The notes under the pieces are model-generated. The model was not told the origin of the DNA and did no database searches. It saw only the letters and a list, made by a program, of their open reading frames with translations. Made by a program: the position numbers and the translations under genes. Below, piece by piece: positions 62,488 through 64,000 of a stretch of 64,000 bases of DNA (within the stretch, counting starts at the first letter, position 1; every line of letters begins with the position of its first letter). Origin of the DNA: Serripes groenlandicus (taxonomy: Eukaryota; Mollusca; Bivalvia; Cardiida; Cardiidae); NCBI GenBank assembly GCA_031761405.1, contig JASEVX010000005.1, positions 30,677,127 through 30,741,126 on the forward strand. The letters run 5' to 3'.

Positions 62488-62875
62488 TTCTCCCTATTAG
62501 TCGAGCGTCTGTGCCGTACGCGGTCACTAGCTCTTGTTATAAATAGATATTATAACTCGCAAATAAACTTCGTAACTATCATCCTCTTTCCAAAATGCTT
62601 TAATTGTTCAAGTTTTTTCAGAATTATTATTGCCATGACAACCAACACAAATTTTCAAATAGGAAACTAAGGAACAATTTTGAATAATTTCTCAAATATT
62701 GCTAGGGTTATTTAAGGCTGAAAAAGTTATGTTAACAAAGAAATAATGACGTTGCTGCCAGAGGGAAGAGCTGCTTGGCCTCATATGACTTTAGTTAAAA
62801 ACAAAATATGATCTTCCCCATGTTCAATTTAAAATTAATTTCACAGAAAATTGCTTCAATCCATATATTGATTTA
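62488..62875. other. Repeat scraps
   Basis: 'cggtcactagctcttgttat' resembles an H1-type terminus. 'gttgctgccagagggaagag' near 62752 resembles a decayed H3 unit. No gene is seen. Confidence 0.4.
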
Positions 62876-63113
62876 TTAACCCTTTCCCACATATATGCAC
62901 TTTCTGATGCCTCTGCAGCAGACGACTTTTGAAAACATTTTGGCAAATAGATAAATTGATAAAAATGAGCAATTTCTCCATTTGCCACAATGTTTTCAAC
63001 TCCATTTAATAATTATACTTCTCTTTATAGAGATTTGCCACATCTATGTGGGTATGTTTTCAAAGCCATCTGCAGCTGTTTTGTTATATTTGGGATATTT
63101 GGGAAAGGGTTAA
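62876..63113 (+). mobile_element. TTAA MITE, full length
   Basis: TTAA at both ends. The A-arm tip is altered (acatatatgcactttctgat). A duplicated tttgggata precedes the right tip. Confidence 0.88.
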
Positions 63114-63237
63114 AAACAGCTCTAAAGGAAGAATCTTGGCTCTGTCAAGTTATTTTATTATGAATGAAACCTTCAGGAAATACTTGCCTGCTCTTGAAAG
63201 AATAAAGAATAGCTCAGACATGTTCTTGGCTAATTTT

Positions 63238-64000
63238 AAATCACCTGAGTCGAAGGCTCAAGGTGATCTATTCTGATCACTCTCTGTCCATTGTCCGTCC
63301 GTCTGTCGTTAACTTTTCGCTTTAAACATCATCTCCTCCTTAACCACAGGATCAATTTCATCCAAACTCGACAGAAATGTTCCTTTGATGGCCTTCTTTC
63401 AAAGTTGTTCAAAGATTTAAATTCCATTGAGAACTTTGGTTGCGGCATCAGAAAGGGGGCAAAATGTCAAAACTTTAAAAATCGTTTCCTCTGAATCTGC
63501 TTGTCAGATTCCAATATAATTTGTTAGAAATGTTCCTTGGGTGACCCTTTACACAAATTGTTCAATCCATACTGATTGGTTGAAAAACATGGCAGTCAGG
63601 CGGCATCAGAAAAGGGGCAAATTGACAAAATTTGAAAATTCCATTTTTTTTAAAGTGCTCGTCTTATTTTAAGAAAATTGAATTGGAATCTTACTTCAAT
63701 GATCCTCTTCTTAATTTGTTCAAGCCATATTGATTGATTACATAATCATAGAAACCAGGCGTCATCAAAAAAGGGGTAAATTGAACTTTTAGCTCTATTC
63801 CACTGAACCAATTTCAACTTAACTTCACAGGAATGTTACTTTGTTGGTCCTCTTTTAAATGTGTTCACTTACATTCTGGGTAGAACTTTGGGTTGCTGCG
63901 GCATCAGAAAGTGTAAAAAATACCCAAACTTTAAAATTCTTTTCCTCCATAATATGCTTGTTCGATTCCAAGATAATTTGGTAGAAAGGTTCTTCTACAA
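63238..64000 (+). repeat. Tandem-core hairpin repeat (family H7), runs off window
   Basis: It starts aaatcacctgagtcgaaggc, with the hairpin cacctgag...ctcaaggtg, then gtccattgtccgtccgtctg. At least four units of about 165-180 bp carry ttccttgggtgacccttta, 'ggcatcagaaaggggg' and 'ttgattggttgaaaaacatg'. It is still repeating at the window edge. Confidence 0.8.

Overview
The window looks like nuclear DNA of a bivalve mollusc: AT-rich and intron-bearing, with tRNA-headed SINEs whose tails read like the 'ctggccgccgtgatatga ... ggcgttaaaccccaatcaa' type I associate with bivalves, hairpin-ended repeats ending in '...ctcttgtttt', and a DIRS-type retrotransposon. The species cannot be named from the sequence. 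Only one host protein-coding gene is convincing; most of the rest is recognisable repeat DNA.

Layout. (1) Bases 1-14995: repeat mosaic of SINEs, many copies of a roughly 230-bp TTAA-flanked inverted-repeat element (below called the TTAA MITE), and tandem-core, hairpin-ended repeats. (2) About 14996-21897: a DIRS-like tyrosine-recombinase retrotransposon on the minus strand. It has inverted terminal repeats (15037-15178 and 21729-21877), an internal complementary region (15226-15323), a gag-like ORF with a Cys/His cluster, a reverse transcriptase/RNase H frame, and an overlapping frame ending in a tyrosine recombinase. In-frame stops at 19095, 18278 and 17801 make this copy damaged, although the recombinase domain reads intact. 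(3) About 21898-41190: more repeat mosaic with several stretches in which nothing is recognisable. (4) 41192-48778: a five-coding-exon plus-strand gene for a secreted, cysteine-rich protein with a Lys/Arg-rich tail, best explained as a pleiotrophin/midkine-like heparin-binding factor of 261 residues. (5) About 48779-57700: dense TTAA MITEs, two SINEs and a 25-bp minisatellite that arose inside a MITE. (6) 57725-62487: almost continuous tandem-core hairpin-ended repeats of several families, followed by a MITE and one further array that runs off the window.

Conventions for the TTAA MITE entries. The element has two different arms, both starting TTAACCCTTTCCC. The A arm continues with CATATAGACGCTTTCTGACG; the B arm continues with (near) ACAATTCTGCAGCAGACGAC. 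A short inner hairpin (GAAATTGC...GCAATTTC) sits between them. Strand + means A arm on the left. A third variant ('C-type') starts CACCTGCAGACGCATTTTGA. The TTAA ends and CCC tips suggest piggyBac-type mobilisation; no transposase is present in the window.

The tandem-core repeats share one architecture: a short hairpin at the left end (often inside TTTTTAGCTC...), a CCGT/CTGT-rich stretch, two to eight units of roughly 145-180 bp, then a GGCC-type hairpin followed by CTCTTGTTTT. This resembles Helentron-associated (HINE) elements, but that placement is inference. They are labelled families H1-H8 here only for cross-reference.
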